DNA of 64,000 nucleotides from Zopfochytrium polystomum (GCA_025765615.1 JAIVFJ010000021.1:1-64000), one strand, 5' to 3'; positions 1 through 11,084 are shown, counted from the first letter of the stretch. The notes: generated by a model from the letters alone, not told the origin. Numbers and translations are program-made.

Positions 1-1
1 A

Positions 2-2212
2 CAGAGTGCTATTCCCAAAGAAGATAAAGTCAATAATGTCCAACTCAAGCCTGTGCCATCAAGAACTGCTGACCATTTCAGTGAAAAGACACTGCTTGAT
101 GCATTGCATGATTTTTTGGTGCACAATGGACATCACTACCTGGAAGCCTGCAGCTTGCTAGACTCACTCAATCTGGTCATTCCAACAATGTCCGCTCTTC
201 AAAAAATCTTTCCTACTGGCGGCATCAACCAACTGCCAATACATACACTCATGGAAGACATGAAAAGAGTCCTGCAAAAGTTCCTCATTCCCCTCAAGGC
301 ATCAGCATTACAAGTTTATTTTACAGCTGTTCCCTTCTCTCCAAGTGACTCTGAATTCTACGAGACATTTGTGGGAAAGGTGCCTGCGTATGTTTCACGC
401 CCAAGAGTTAAAATGGGACAGCTAAGAGAATGGCCTCCGTGTATCAATGTTCTTGAGGGACACTCTGGTAAGGTTAACTCTGCAGCAGTTAGTCCTGATG
501 GTCAGTTTGTTGTGTCTGGAGGTGATGACAAGACTCTCAGAATTTGGAATGCATCCACTGGCCAGGAGCTGCACAAGCTGGAGGGACACCTCCATTATGT
601 CCGATCTGCAGCATTCAGCCATGATGGGCAATTCATTGTGTCTGGAAGTGATGACAAAACAGTCAGGATTTGGAATGCATCCACTGGCCAGGAACTCCAC
701 AAGCTGGTGGGACACTCCCATTATGTCAGATCTGCAGCTTTTAGCACTGATGGGAAGTTTGTTGTGTCTGGAGGTAATGACAAGACTGTCAGGATTTGGG
801 ATACATCCATTGGCCAGGAGCTGCATAAGCTAAGAGGACACTCTGGTCAGGTCAATTCTGCAGCATTCAGTCCTGATGGACAGTTCATTGTGTCTGGAAG
901 TGCAGATAAGACCGTCAGGATTTGGAATGTATCGACTGGCGAGGAGGTGCACAAGCTGGAAGGACACTCTGATTGGGTCAAATCTGCAACCTTCAGTCCT
1001 GATGGGCAGGTTGTTGTGTCTGCAAGTGATGACAGGACAGTCAGGATTTGGGACGCATCCACTGGCCAGGAGCTGGACAAGCTGAGAGGACACTCTGATC
1101 AGGTCAATTCTGCAGCATTCAGTCCTGATGGGCAACTTGTTGTGTCTGGAAGTAGCGACAAGACAGTAAGGATTTGGGATGCATCCACTGGCCTGGAGCT
1201 GCACAAGCTGGTGGGACACTCTGATTGGGTAATCACTGCAGCATTCAGTCCTGATGGGCAGCTTGTTGTGTCTGGAAGTGCAGATAGGACAGTCAGGATC
1301 TGGAATGCATCCACTGGCCAGGAGCTTCACAAGCTGGTGGGACACTCTGGGCCTGTCAGGTCTGCAGCACTTAGCCCTGATGGGCAATTTGTTGTGACTG
1401 GAAGTGATGACAGGACAGTCAGGGTTTGGCATGCATCCACTGGGCAGGAGCTGCACAACTTGTGGGGACACTCTGATCAAGTCAGATCTGCAGCATTCAG
1501 CCCTGATGGGGCGTTTGTTGTGTCTGGAAGTGCGGACAAGACAGTCTGGATTTGGAATGTATCAAGCGGTGGGGTGCGGCACAGCCTGAAGGGACACTCT
1601 GATCGTGTCAACTCTGTAGCGTTCAGTCCTGATGGTCAGTTTGTTGTGTCTGGAAGTGATGACAGGACAGTGAGGATTTGGCTTGCATCCATTGGCCATG
1701 AGCTGCACAAGCTGAAGGGACACTCTGATTGCGTCAACTCTGCAGCATTCAGTCCTAATGGGCAGCTTGTAGTGTCTGGAAGTGAGGACATGACAGTGAG
1801 GGTTTGGAACGCATCCACCGGCTATGTGCTTCACAAGCTGGACGGTTTCTCATTCAGAATGGACTCTGGATTCAGTGTTGATGGTACTTGTGTTGTTTTG
1901 GTGGACACCAATGGCACAACAAAACTCGTAAACCTTGCAAGTGCACTGGCAATGGAGGAGACTGCTGGTAAAGGTGCTTCCCCTTCTGTGAGTCTGAGAC
2001 ACGATTTTTGTGAGCGTAATTTGTTAGGGCAGAAACTCCAGGATAGGCAAACTGTCCTTACATCTATTTTGGAGAAGGCTGTTTGGATTAGCTTCAATGT
2101 CACCAAAGTCAGTTGTTGGCTTCCACCTGAATTTCGTGGTCAATTCCAGCTCCTGATTGGGCGAAGCGTGTTTCTTGTCGGTGCTCACTGCACTTCTGTT
2201 GTTCAATTTTAA
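2..2212 (+). CDS. WD40-repeat protein, 3' part; probable C-terminus of a STAND/NLR-like receptor (5' end outside window)
   Basis: The frame is open from base 2, with no ATG needed, so the gene begins left of the window. About 120 residues of helical sequence precede the repeats; their layout (SALQVYF, then VPF.P, then a W-P-C-I-N-V-LEGH junction) is typical of the linker between NACHT and WD40 in fungal STAND proteins. That linkage is inference because no NACHT domain is in view. Eleven intact WD40 repeats follow (GHS..V.SAAFSPDGQ..VSGS.D.T.RIW.AS), then a twelfth degenerate blade without WD. Repeats are about 42 codons long and very similar to each other at DNA level, which suggests recent duplication or gene conversion. 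Such arrays normally form ligand-binding beta-propellers. No intron is seen. The stop is TAA at 2210. A plain cytosolic WD40 scaffold is the alternative. Confidence 0.85.
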   Translation, partial: QSAIPKEDKVNNVQLKPVPSRTADHFSEKTLLDALHDFLVHNGHHYLEACSLLDSLNLVIPTMSALQKIFPTGGINQLPIHTLMEDMKRVLQKFLIPLKASALQVYFTAVPFSPSDSEFYETFVGKVPAYVSRPRVKMGQLREWPPCINVLEGHSGKVNSAAVSPDGQFVVSGGDDKTLRIWNASTGQELHKLEGHLHYVRSAAFSHDGQFIVSGSDDKTVRIWNASTGQELHKLVGHSHYVRSAAFSTDGKFVVSGGNDKTVRIWDTSIGQELHKLRGHSGQVNSAAFSPDGQFIVSGSADKTVRIWNVSTGEEVHKLEGHSDWVKSATFSPDGQVVVSASDDRTVRIWDASTGQELDKLRGHSDQVNSAAFSPDGQLVVSGSSDKTVRIWDASTGLELHKLVGHSDWVITAAFSPDGQLVVSGSADRTVRIWNASTGQELHKLVGHSGPVRSAALSPDGQFVVTGSDDRTVRVWHASTGQELHNLWGHSDQVRSAAFSPDGAFVVSGSADKTVWIWNVSSGGVRHSLKGHSDRVNSVAFSPDGQFVVSGSDDRTVRIWLASIGHELHKLKGHSDCVNSAAFSPNGQLVVSGSEDMTVRVWNASTGYVLHKLDGFSFRMDSGFSVDGTCVVLVDTNGTTKLVNLASALAMEETAGKGASPSVSLRHDFCERNLLGQKLQDRQTVLTSILEKAVWISFNVTKVSCWLPPEFRGQFQLLIGRSVFLVGAHCTSVVQF

Positions 2213-2958
2213 TGACCTCAGTAAGAAAAAACTAAAAATCAGTTTTCGTTTTTTTGCTAGTATTTTGAATGGAATTCAGTCCTATTTTTGTTGTCTACTA
2301 GACATATCCATCTGAGTAGAAATAAGTTTTATTTTAATTTAATTTTCATCCACCATATGTGTCATACAGGATACATAGGTAGGTTGGCTGCAACACAAGC
2401 TTGATAGGGACACATCGTGTTGTTGGTCCAAAGAGATAAGCCAGCAAGACCTTGCCAGGGGTCAAACTGTAAACAGTCTACTCTGGCTGTTGGTCACATC
2501 CCTCTGTAAACAGTCTACTCTGAGTGAGTGAGTGGAAGGAGTGAATGAAGTGGAGATGTGTGTTTGTGGGTGGTCCTTCTCCCCAACTTTGGAGAGAAAG
2601 AGGAAAACACTGTTATGAATTATTGATACATAATGATGATATGCACGCTGCAATAGTTGCTTGGCAAGCATGACCAGCATAGGGTAAAAACCTCTCCTAT
2701 ATTATCTGCTTGAGCGGAGGTGGAGGAAAACTGTCAACACTGGGTTTCTGTTCCACTTAATCCTCAGAGTATTTGGCAACAGCAGAAGCCAGTGCCCAGG
2801 TCTGCATTGGCAGTGGCTTGCTCTCCCATCAGCATTGTGAGAAAAGTGTAGAGTAGACCAACAGTCCTCTTTGGCCAGAGCCCCCAGACCAAGCAAGTAG
2901 AGGTAGCATTCTCTCAGGTAAGTGCAGAGTGGGCCAAGCTGTGTGAGTGCCCCCTACC
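2213..2958. other. intergenic, AT-richer, containing a dispersed repeat
   Basis: No credible gene. A short direct repeat (CTGTAAACAGTCTACTCTG) occurs near 2467 and 2506. Bases about 2504-2838 belong to a dispersed repeat also present inverted at 42,896-43,616. Confidence 0.6.
2504..2838 (+). repeat. dispersed repeat R1, uninterrupted copy
   Basis: The reverse complement of this stretch recurs at 42,896-42,970 plus 43,359-43,616 with clear but imperfect identity. In the other copy a solo LTR splits it. This copy therefore preserves the pre-insertion arrangement; the junction lies near 2757-2765. No coding potential is seen. Confidence 0.85.
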
Positions 2959-3267
2959 TGTCAGGAACAGGGCAGGACAGGACAAGGCAGACAAGGAACT
3001 GAGAGGAGTGATGATTGTATTGGAAACAATAATTCACTTGAGGGATGGGACAGGTCCCCCCATCCCCCTTTTACACCTTTTGAGAGTCTTCCTTGTCAAG
3101 ACTCAAAGAAAGTTCCAGAAAGAGCAATTAGTAATACAATGATACCAATGATACCAATGACAACAAGACAAGTCAGGAAAGCAAAGAAGGTTCCAGAAGG
3201 TTCCACAAGGTTCCATGAAGGAATGTTCTAGAAGGTTCCAGAGGTTTCCAGAGGGTGATTCATAACA
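2959..3267 (-). repeat. solo LTR of the Ty3/Gypsy element (309 bp)
   Basis: It starts TGTCAGGAAC and ends TTCATAACA, the inverted form of the LTR at 12,756-13,108. It is flanked by a 5-bp target-site duplication CTACC (2954-2958 and 3268-3272). It is 44 bp shorter than the full LTR because of fewer GGAACCTTC-type units. The TATA box is changed (TGTAAAA instead of TATAAAA), so this copy is probably decayed. The segment complementary to the primer-binding site is retained. Confidence 0.93.
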
Positions 3268-3272
3268 CTACC

Positions 3273-4070
3273 CAAAGCAAGAGTGTGTGAAGACCAAGTT
3301 GGGCTGGGTCTACTGAGATGAGCACTTAGGGAGGCCAGAGCAGAGTGGTCCAAGCTTTCTTTGTTACTTATAGTAGTCTGGCATTGCACCCCTCTTTTGA
3401 GCACAACTTCATCATCAGGTTCTCCTTTCTTCAAGCTTGTCTCATCTTCCACATCAAGTTGGTATGTCAGATACCATTCCATCCTGTATGGGTGCTCCAG
3501 GGCTTAACCCTGTCATCTCATGCCTATGGCACCCATGATTCATTCGTGTGGAGACTTATCTCTATATGTGTTCCATGGCTGTTATGGCATTCATGAGTCA
3601 GCAATCACTCATGACAGTTATTGATTGGTATATCTGTGCTTTCAAAGCATACAGAGAGAGTAGTAATAGCACCAACACCATGGTACTGGCCCTTAGAACC
3701 AGGAGTTCCCCATCATTGATGGCTTGTCCTTTCCCCATATCCACTTGACTATGGGATGGCTGGATTATTGTTATACATGTGGGCATATTGCAAGGCTCTG
3801 CCTTAAGATATTTGATACTCTGTCTGTATCTGTCTGTCTACACCCCACAGAGGGTGGATGCTTTCGGAATGTTTTGACTTCTCGACTCTCTCTAGTGCAT
3901 TTTGCCGCATCTGAGAAAGATGTTTTAGCCGGTGAGAGAAATACTTTTGGGGAAGTCTTGTCGCTTGCCATTGGCGGCGATGAGATTCGACTTCAGACAC
4001 TCAAGCTCACGAGTGAAATGGAGCATTCTTGTCCAATCCTGGTGTAGAGCTCAGAAATTGAAACATGTAA
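3273..4070. other. unassigned intergenic sequence
   Basis: I see no recognisable protein. A 107-codon open frame (3724-4047) has no recognisable domain and could be chance or an upstream exon of the next ORF. No splice junction joining them keeps the frame. Confidence 0.4.
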
Positions 4071-4071
4071 G

Positions 4072-4805
4072 AGTACACTCTTGTTGTCCAACTCTGTTCA
4101 AAAAGTAAATTGCCCCCATTTACCGACTCATGCGAGATTTCTTTGAAGCCAATTACAAGCGAAACTCAGCGGCCGAAGCAGTATGTGAAGCACAACCACA
4201 ACCAAAAAAGGCGAATTCTCAACATATACTGCGTGTCGACGTACGATCTTCTGGACGAAGCTGGGCTCATTGACATTTGCTCACTCGGGCAATTAGAAAT
4301 TCCTGACACAGCAGTGGATACACCAATGTTGACCTGGGCCAGTCGTTTGAAGAAGGTGGGAAGGGCAACAACCACAGAAGAACCCGAAATCAAAGCAGCG
4401 TCGAAAAAAAGGAGTCCCGCAAGCGCAACCAGATCAGGATCATCAGCTGGAGGAAAAAGGGTTGCGGAGATGCAACCAGTAGATATTTTGGAGCCAGTCA
4501 TGGTACAAGGGTATATACGTCCATCAGTTGATCTTTCGATTGGAGGTAGTACGAAGAGAAAGCCCATTCTTCGCACAACTGTAACTGATTTGGAGAAGCA
4601 AATACTCTCAAGCCATTTGGATGACTGCATTGGTGGATCTAGCGTCGTTGACGAGGCGCTTGATGAAGTGAACAAGGACAACGCACAGCGACGGACCAGG
4701 AAACAGGTTTCTGGCTGGTTTTCTATCGCAAAACGATCAGCGAAAGGGTCGAGGGCAACGACAAGCCAGCGATTAGATCAATCAGAGGGATTTAGCGCTA
4801 TCTAG
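4072..4805 (+). CDS. hypothetical basic, low-complexity protein (start unresolved)
   Basis: The frame is open from 4071 to a TAG at 4803 and has no ATG near its beginning, so the first exon or start is uncertain; the first obvious internal Met is at 4471. The product would be about 230-240 residues, rich in Lys, Arg, Ser and Thr, with one less disordered stretch near the middle (PVMVQGYIRPSVDLSIGG). I recognise no domain. It could be the terminal exon of a gene whose first exon lies upstream, or a chance ORF. The antisense frame is also open for 171 codons, which weakens the case. Confidence 0.3.
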
Positions 4806-5516
4806 TCGCCAGATTGCGCTGATGAACTGAAAGCGAGGGTGTCTGCTCGTGTTAAGGGGTCGTTGCTGTGAAGGGGAAAAAGTGAAATTTCCTGAACAAA
4901 CCAAGAACGAGGTGAAAGCATCGCAGCGAATTTTCAGCCCCTCTCTGTTGTCTGTTGAAGTGGAAGCGGCCATCTGAACCACGTGCCAACGACGAGCTCC
5001 TCTACAAACAAGAGGTTCCGCAACCCAGGGGTGATACATCACATGAGACTGTCGGTCTCTCCGTCAAACGTTCTCGTAATTTAAGAGGCAGACAGATCCC
5101 GAAATTGGGCGAAGCACAGGAGACAAACGTGGTTGACGCAGGTAGCAGAGGAGACTGGGAGAACTGGGAGAGAGACAGAGAGAGACACAGTGAGTGATGA
5201 AGCTGAAAGAGCGACAGACAGAAAGACAGACAGACAGACAGTCCGGCAGACAAGTTTGCGCGACCGACCCAGAGACTGCGCCCACACACACGCACACTCA
5301 CACACACACCGCGCGCACTCGCACGTTCCTCCAGCAGCAGGCGCACGTCGTCGAGGACGCGTCGTTCGACCCCCCGCCCGCCCGGCTGGTCCTAGTCGTC
5401 GTCGTCGTCGTCGTCGTCGTCCACCCGTCCGCCCGTCCGCCCGCCCGCCGCTCCCCCATCGCATCTCATCCCCATCCCCATCTATCGATCTGCAAGCAGT
5501 TGTGGTCGGTCCGTAG
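4806..5516. other. intergenic, probable promoter of the next gene, with GACA, CA and GTC repeats
   Basis: It holds (GACA)n near 5216-5246, a CA-rich tract near 5280-5312 and a (GTC)n tract near 5393-5422. Long open frames here read through these repeats in both directions and look like artefacts. Confidence 0.5.
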
Positions 5517-6458
5517 ATGCCACCAACAGCACCGCAAGGCGCCGCCGCCGCCACCATCACATCGCTCTCCTCAATCACCACCACCACTATCTCCACCTCC
5601 ACCATGACACCATCCCCATCTGCGGCCGCCGAACCCCCTCCTCCGGCCACCCCCGCCCCTCCTCCTCTGCTCCCCATCCTTCCCCTTTCCCTCGCCGTCC
5701 TCCTCCTCCTACTTATTCTCCTCGCCTTCACGCTCCTAGCGCTCCACCTCCGCCGCCGCCGCCAGCGCGCCGGCTTCCACTCCCTCTCCGACGACAGCGT
5801 CGGCGGCGCCATCTCCTCTCCAGGGAAAAAGACCCCCGAGCAACCGGCCCCGCCGTCATCGCTCCTCCTTCCAGCGTGGTACGTCCGCACCGAGCGACCC
5901 TCGGCGCGCGCCAAGAACGACCGGTGGTCCGCCGCCGCCGCCGCCGCCGCCGCCCTTTCCTCCTCCACATCGCCATCGACTTCCCCGCGTCCTGCGCCAC
6001 GGCACCACCTCCGACCCCACCACCACCATCACCGGCGGGTCGGCAGCAGCGGCGGCGGTGGCGGCGGCAGCCAGTGGCAGCAGCAGCGGCGACGGATGCT
6101 TCCGCTGATGCTTGGCGGCGGCGGCGGCGGCGGGGAGGCCTCGGCCGGTTCGGTGGAGCCGTCGTCGTCGTCCACCACAACGCCGGACCACCTGCCTGCG
6201 GCGTGGTACGAGCGGTCGGAGCGCGCGGCGGCGCGGGCCAAGAACGCGCGGTGGGCCGCGCGGTGGCGGGTTCCTGCCGCGGCGGAGGGTGCCGCCGTGC
6301 CGCGTCCTTCGTCGTCCCTGACTTCGTCGACGTTGTCGGCTGCGCCGACGGCTGGGCTGCCCGGGTGGTATGTGCGGAGCGAGCGCGCGGGCGCGCGCGC
6401 AAAGAACGAGCGGTGGGCGCGGCGGTGGCGCACACGCGGCGGCGGGTATCCGGGTTGA
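5517..6458 (+). CDS. single-pass membrane protein with three WYxRSERxxARAKNxRW motifs
   Basis: An intronless frame of 313 residues from an ATG. Residues 1-50 are rich in Thr, Pro and Ala. Residues 51-78 form one strongly hydrophobic helix, immediately followed by RRRRQR, a typical cytoplasmic stop-transfer cluster, so the C-terminal 235 residues are predicted cytosolic. The tail carries three copies of a short motif at about residues 118-137, 226-246 and 281-300, of pattern LPxWYxRSERxxARAKNxRW, separated by poly-Ala, His-rich and poly-Gly spacers. The motif is strikingly conserved while the spacers are simple sequence, so it is the likely functional unit, perhaps a binding peptide. I recognise no named family. 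No classical signal peptide precedes the helix, so it may act as a signal anchor. Confidence 0.7.
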   Translation: MPPTAPQGAAAATITSLSSITTTTISTSTMTPSPSAAAEPPPPATPAPPPLLPILPLSLAVLLLLLILLAFTLLALHLRRRRQRAGFHSLSDDSVGGAISSPGKKTPEQPAPPSSLLLPAWYVRTERPSARAKNDRWSAAAAAAAALSSSTSPSTSPRPAPRHHLRPHHHHHRRVGSSGGGGGGSQWQQQRRRMLPLMLGGGGGGGEASAGSVEPSSSSTTTPDHLPAAWYERSERAAARAKNARWAARWRVPAAAEGAAVPRPSSSLTSSTLSAAPTAGLPGWYVRSERAGARAKNERWARRWRTRGGGYPG

Positions 6459-6790
6459 CTCCTTTTTTGCCAGCTGCGGGCTCCGTCTGTTCGTTATGCC
6501 GCACATCGTTCCTATATCCTTTTTTTTTGTTGCTATTTCTTTAGTGCGTGTTTGCCGTTTACCTGTACAACATTGGTTGAAACCGATCAGTCCCTCCGCA
6601 ATACTCGTTCGCTTTTTGCTTTTTCCATCTCCGCCCCTCTCACTTTCTTCTTTCCCCTCCTTCGGTCATCGTCTTTCTGGTGCGTAGTGCCGGTCTATGT
6701 CACGTCTCGCAACAGTCGGGTACACCTGTTCGTGTGCGTTTGTTTCCGTGTGTTTTTCCTCCTCCTGACAAACATCCTCCGTAACGATCC
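6459..6790. other. short intergenic gap
   Basis: T- and C-rich, with no clear TATA box; nothing else recognised. It should contain the 3' UTR of the upstream gene and the promoter of the next one. Confidence 0.4.
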
Positions 6791-7152
6791 ATGGCTCCCC
6801 CCCGCGCCCACTGGATAGCGCGCTGGTTCCTCATCACAGCGTCCTACGCGGCCGGGTTCCTTCCTCTTCTGCTTGCGTTCGCGGCCGCAGAGGTGCCGAT
6901 CCAGCAGTCGGGCGCGGGGCGGCCGCCGGACGCGGTGTCGCTGTACGTGCTGGGGTTCCCGTTCTGCCTTTCGGTCGGCACGCAGCTGCTGTACGTGTCG
7001 GAGCTGGCCGGGCACGGCGCGAGGGGAAGGACGCAGCTGGGGCGGGCGTGCGGCGTCATGGGCGCCGTGACGGCGGTCGCGTTGGTGATGGTGGCCGGGC
7101 TGGCGACGACGAGGGCTGCCGTGCTCGGCTGCGCGACGTTTGCGAGGGCGCC

Positions 7153-7188
<36 letters not shown>

Positions 7189-8523
7189 GTCTGTGTGTGC
7201 TGAGGTTGCGGAAACAGGAAAAACTCAATGGTTGCTTTTTTTAACGTACCTCCCCTCCCCCCCCTCGCCCGCCCCCCCCTTCCAAAACCGTAAAGGCCTC
7301 ACGGCGCCGATTTACACCGCCGAGCCGAGCAGGACGCCCATCGACCGGCGGATCCTGAAATGCGTGGTGGGCGCGCTGGCGCAGGTTGCGATCGAGGCGG
7401 TCGGATTCTGGTTCTTTGCGGCGCACGTCAGCGTGTCCGAGTTTGCGGAGAGCGCGAGCGCGCTGCGGCTGTTTGGGGCGGTCGGGTGCTTTCTGGCGTC
7501 GCAGGTGCTGCAGCGGGTGCAGATGGCGAGCATGGAGGAGAGCTACACCAGGAAGTACAGGGCGGCGGAGTCGAAGAGCTGCGTGGACGTCCGGTCGGAC
7601 GGGGGCGACTTGGAGGAGGCAGACGGCGGCGGAGGTGGCGGCGGCGGCGGCGTAGACGGTGGGGCGAGCGATCCGGGCGCGGCCAGCGCATCGCTGGCGG
7701 AGTTGCTGAGGAGCGTTTCGAGCCTTCCCACGCTGAGTGGCGAAACGTGGGACGCCCAGCGACGGCTGGAGTTCATCCAGTTTGTCAATCGAACTATGGC
7801 GTTCAGCGGTGCGTTTTCTTTTTTTGTTGGGCTTGGCGCATTTCCGATTCCCCCACAAGCTCACGAGCCGAATGTCAAGTTTATCAGATTGTTCCAACGA
7901 TCACGCTTCTGCGCATCTCCGAGAGCGAAGAGGGGACCTTTGTCCTCGTCGCGCTCATTTCGCTCTTGGTCAAGTTCGCCGTCGACTTCTGCTCCGACCT
8001 GCTGGCGGTGGCGAGGAAGCGGTCGCGCGATACAAAGGTGCTCGCGATGGTGGCGGAAGCGCTCAAGGGCAACCAGGACTTGGTTTCTCGGTTCCACAGG
8101 GACCTCGCGAACCACACCGGCCTGCTGGCTGGGGCGATAACCACGGTGCTGTTTTTCTGCCACGACACGCCGTTGCAGCGGTTGTCGCCGGCGTGCGCCG
8201 AACGCTTGCGGTTGATTGGCGTGCGGCACACTCTGGTGCGGAGCGGCGTTATGATGTTTTGCGCCGTCGCGATCGACGCGCTGTATTTCGCGCGGCAACT
8301 CTGGGTCGTCTCGCAAAAGCGGAGAGCCGTGGTTTCTCCTGCTAAAGTCGAAGGAGTCGACGTGATCTCGCTAACCGATCAGGCGATGGAACCGAGTTTT
8401 CTGCCGAGCCTAGGTTGTGCGTGCTGTTCTGGACTCGCTGGGGGAGCAGTAGCTGCTGGCATTTCAGCCTGCTGTATTGCGTATTTGAGGGGACTGTTTG
8501 GCGTCGATTGTCCTGTCCTATAA
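6791..8523 (+). CDS. multi-pass integral membrane protein of unknown family
   Basis: Three exons: 6791-7154, 7296-7808 and 7880-8523; summed length 1521, giving 506 residues. Both introns are phase 1. The first begins directly in a (GT)n microsatellite, so the splice donor lies in the repeat; its length is a multiple of three and it has no stop, so retention would still be readable. Eight or nine hydrophobic helices are visible, for example near the N-terminus (WFLITASYAAGFLPLLLAFA), in a central pair and in four C-terminal spans. An acidic poly-Gly loop sits in the middle. The stop is TAA. I do not recognise the family; the helix layout is compatible with a channel, a transporter or a receptor-like fold. 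Confidence 0.75.
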
Positions 8524-10777
8524 CTTGATTCCGCGTTAGCAGTCCTTCTCAGGATTATTTTGAAATATTTGATCGTTATTCAGTTCTGAAAATGTGACCC
8601 AGCCCTTCTCGACACGCGGTATCTTTCGACCATCTTTTCCCTGCCATCTCACCCACCCCGTCTCCTTCTCACTCGACCTTGCGCCGGAGTGCCGCGGAAC
8701 TTCTTCTTGGGCGGGGTATTTGGGCGGGGCGGTGGAGGTGTGTGTGCCAAGCGGTCGCGGGTAAGACGCACAGCCAGGCACGCGCAGTGCCTTGCCGCCG
8801 GCCGGGTCTGTCTGTCTGTCTGTCTGTCTGTCTGCCCATGAGCCTGACACCACAACAAAAAAAAAAAAAAAACAAACGTGAGTTTTCCTCTTAAGTCAGC
8901 GCTTGATCGCTCACGCAAAAAAAATAAACAATGGCGTTGGTTGGGCCTCCTCTTTAATGTGGGTTCCTTAAATTTAAAGGTCCTGGCGGCGCTGTCTTGC
9001 TTTTGCAACAACTACAGAATTATTACGTCGATATTCACAAGATATTGCAGAGTTATCATGATTTCATTAATGCAAGCGTGGGCGGTCGCGGTGAGCGCTT
9101 TAACCAACACTATGCCGATGGGCAAACAATTGCCGAATATTGTCCATCGGTACCGAGTTGCGAGGCGGCGGCGGGATACCGTGGGACTTCGAGTGGCGGT
9201 GGTTGTGCACACTCGTCGATCCGCACGGAGCGGCGGCAGCGGCGGCGGCGGCGGCGAGTCCGTAGCTCGACGCGGAGCCCATCGTTGCCGCCCAGGGGAG
9301 GATAGCGTCTAGCCATATTGTCTGGCGAAATTTGCGTGTTGAGCAAGCAAAAGGTGGTCTCCGGGACTGTCAAACACGTGCAACCGAGAATAGTTCAACA
9401 TCCCATCCTTTAGAAACTTCCGTCGATCATGCAGCTGAGGCTGATTGTAAAGCTGGCAGGAATGTGAAAGGCAGTCTTTGGACGCAGACTGTTTACTTTC
9501 AAGAACTTCAAAATATCCAGGTCTGAGTTTGTAAATGCATTTCCAGAGCATTGCAGCTCGAGGCCACTTACTTTCATGCTCCGGCCGGATGTTTCATTAA
9601 TTTTAGAGTCAGACGACTCTCCTTCAACCATAGCAGAGCATCAGTGCGGCCTGCAACTGAAGCGCCGTCCACTGTCGCGACGGTATATCTCAAGTCAAGC
9701 CCACACCAGCACCACTGAACGATTGATATATTCGCCGAGTTGCTTCCGAAGTCCAAACCGGCGGTGGAGATCTGCAACTCTATGCCGCTTGCTTGCCTAC
9801 ACAGCTAAATGACCTTCGACAGATGCTCCGTCAACTTAAAGGTGTACTGCAGACGTAAGCCACTCTTTTTCCACCGCTTCAGCACTATGACCGTGTGTGC
9901 TTGCTTTGTCCATAGCTAGTATGTTAAAAAAAAGGAGACTCGCATGCCACCATTGCAGAACTGAAACATGCCCTATCATTTGCTGCATCAGTGTATCGAA
10001 AATCCGAACCGCTCCCCAACCACCACTCCAGGACTTCAACATATTCATTCCTGCTCGTACAGTCCAGAGCATTGAGTATACTTCAACTCCAGTCCACTGC
10101 TTCAACCAAAGCACTCCCGAGCACTGAATTGATCGATCCGGCTTGTGGGAGACGCCGGGGAAGCCCGCGTTTCGCGTCCGAGCGCCTCTGCATCCTCTGC
10201 GGGGCAAAAAAGGACGCCGGTTATCCAATACGCGCAGACCAAAGCTCCGCGTAAGGCCTACCAACGGCAGCTGGCTTCCGCGCTGGACAGCACCTGCAGC
10301 GGTCAAGTGCGGGGAGAATACGAAATGCGCGCCCGCCTGGATGGCTGCGGCCGATGCAACTCTACCCCATTTTCGCGGCCGGGGAGCGCGCAGCTTGCTC
10401 GTCCTTTATCAAACCCCCCCTGACCGCTTCTCCCCACTCCAGGTGGGCGGGCAACTTATGCTGCGCAATCGAAGCATTTCTTGTTCACGGTACCCCGTGC
10501 TAGCGACAGCAGATTGGATGCCCGCCCCGGCGCACCGTGGCCTGTCTCCTTCTGCACAACCCGCCTCCCGCTCTTCGCGACATTCCCAGCCTGGATTCGG
10601 AGCGCATGAGTTGAGAGGGGAGGGGGCGTCCCTCACATCGCAAAATTGCGCGACGCGCGGTTTCCACCCAAGGCTGACACGGGCGGGGGGAGGCGCTTGT
10701 TCGCAACGCGATTGGAGTCCAGGTCATATTTTCGTTCTGTTTTTCTTTTTTTTTTATTTGCGCTCACGGTATTTTTC
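8524..10777. other. unassigned region between membrane-protein gene and segmental duplication
   Basis: It includes a (TGTC)n tract at about 8807-8833, poly-A at about 8857-8871 and several short open frames on both strands (notably 8997-9305 plus, 9836-10306 minus, 10143-10880 plus). None shows a domain, conserved motif or convincing splice structure. Gene fragments cannot be excluded. Confidence 0.4.
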
Positions 10778-11077
10778 GATCGACGGTCTGTGGGCTTTGG
10801 TTGGTTGGTGGAGGGGTTTGGTGGGAGATGTGCATGCAACATGCAACGGGGCGCCACCCTGCAAAGAGGCCACCCGCTGAGAAAGAGCAGACACACACAC
10901 TGGGCAGACACACTAGACACAAGAGGAGAGGAGCGATCCAACACACACACGCAGGCTGTCTCTGGCCGGAATATGCTTTTGCGCACGCCTGCGCCTCGGG
11001 GTGGAGGGTATTATTGATTGCAGACGGTCGGTCAGGTGGAGTTCGTGAAAAGCCCCACCCTTCATTCCCCCCTCCCC

Positions 11078-11084
11078 TATAAAT
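11078..11084 (+). promoter_or_regulatory. TATA box of small secreted-protein gene, copy 1
   Basis: TATAAAT lies 143 bases upstream of the ATG. Its spacing and flanks are identical in copy 2, which supports a real core promoter. Confidence 0.6.

Noticed and set aside
422..2106. Long open frames on the minus strand opposite the WD40 gene
   Set aside because: They follow the repeat period of the plus-strand gene and show no domain; they are shadows of a repetitive coding sequence.
5081..5968. 295-codon minus-strand ORF rich in Arg, Gly and Ala
   Set aside because: It reads antisense through GTC, GACA and CA repeats and the start of the WYxRSER gene; composition only, no motif.
5728..6506. Two minus-strand ORFs (216 and 258 codons) opposite the WYxRSER gene
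   Set aside because: GC-rich antisense frames with Arg/Pro/Ala content; the plus frame has a membrane helix and three conserved motifs.
9836..10306. 156-codon minus-strand ORF
   Set aside because: No domain, no splice support and an overlapping plus-strand ORF of similar length; not better than chance in GC-rich DNA.
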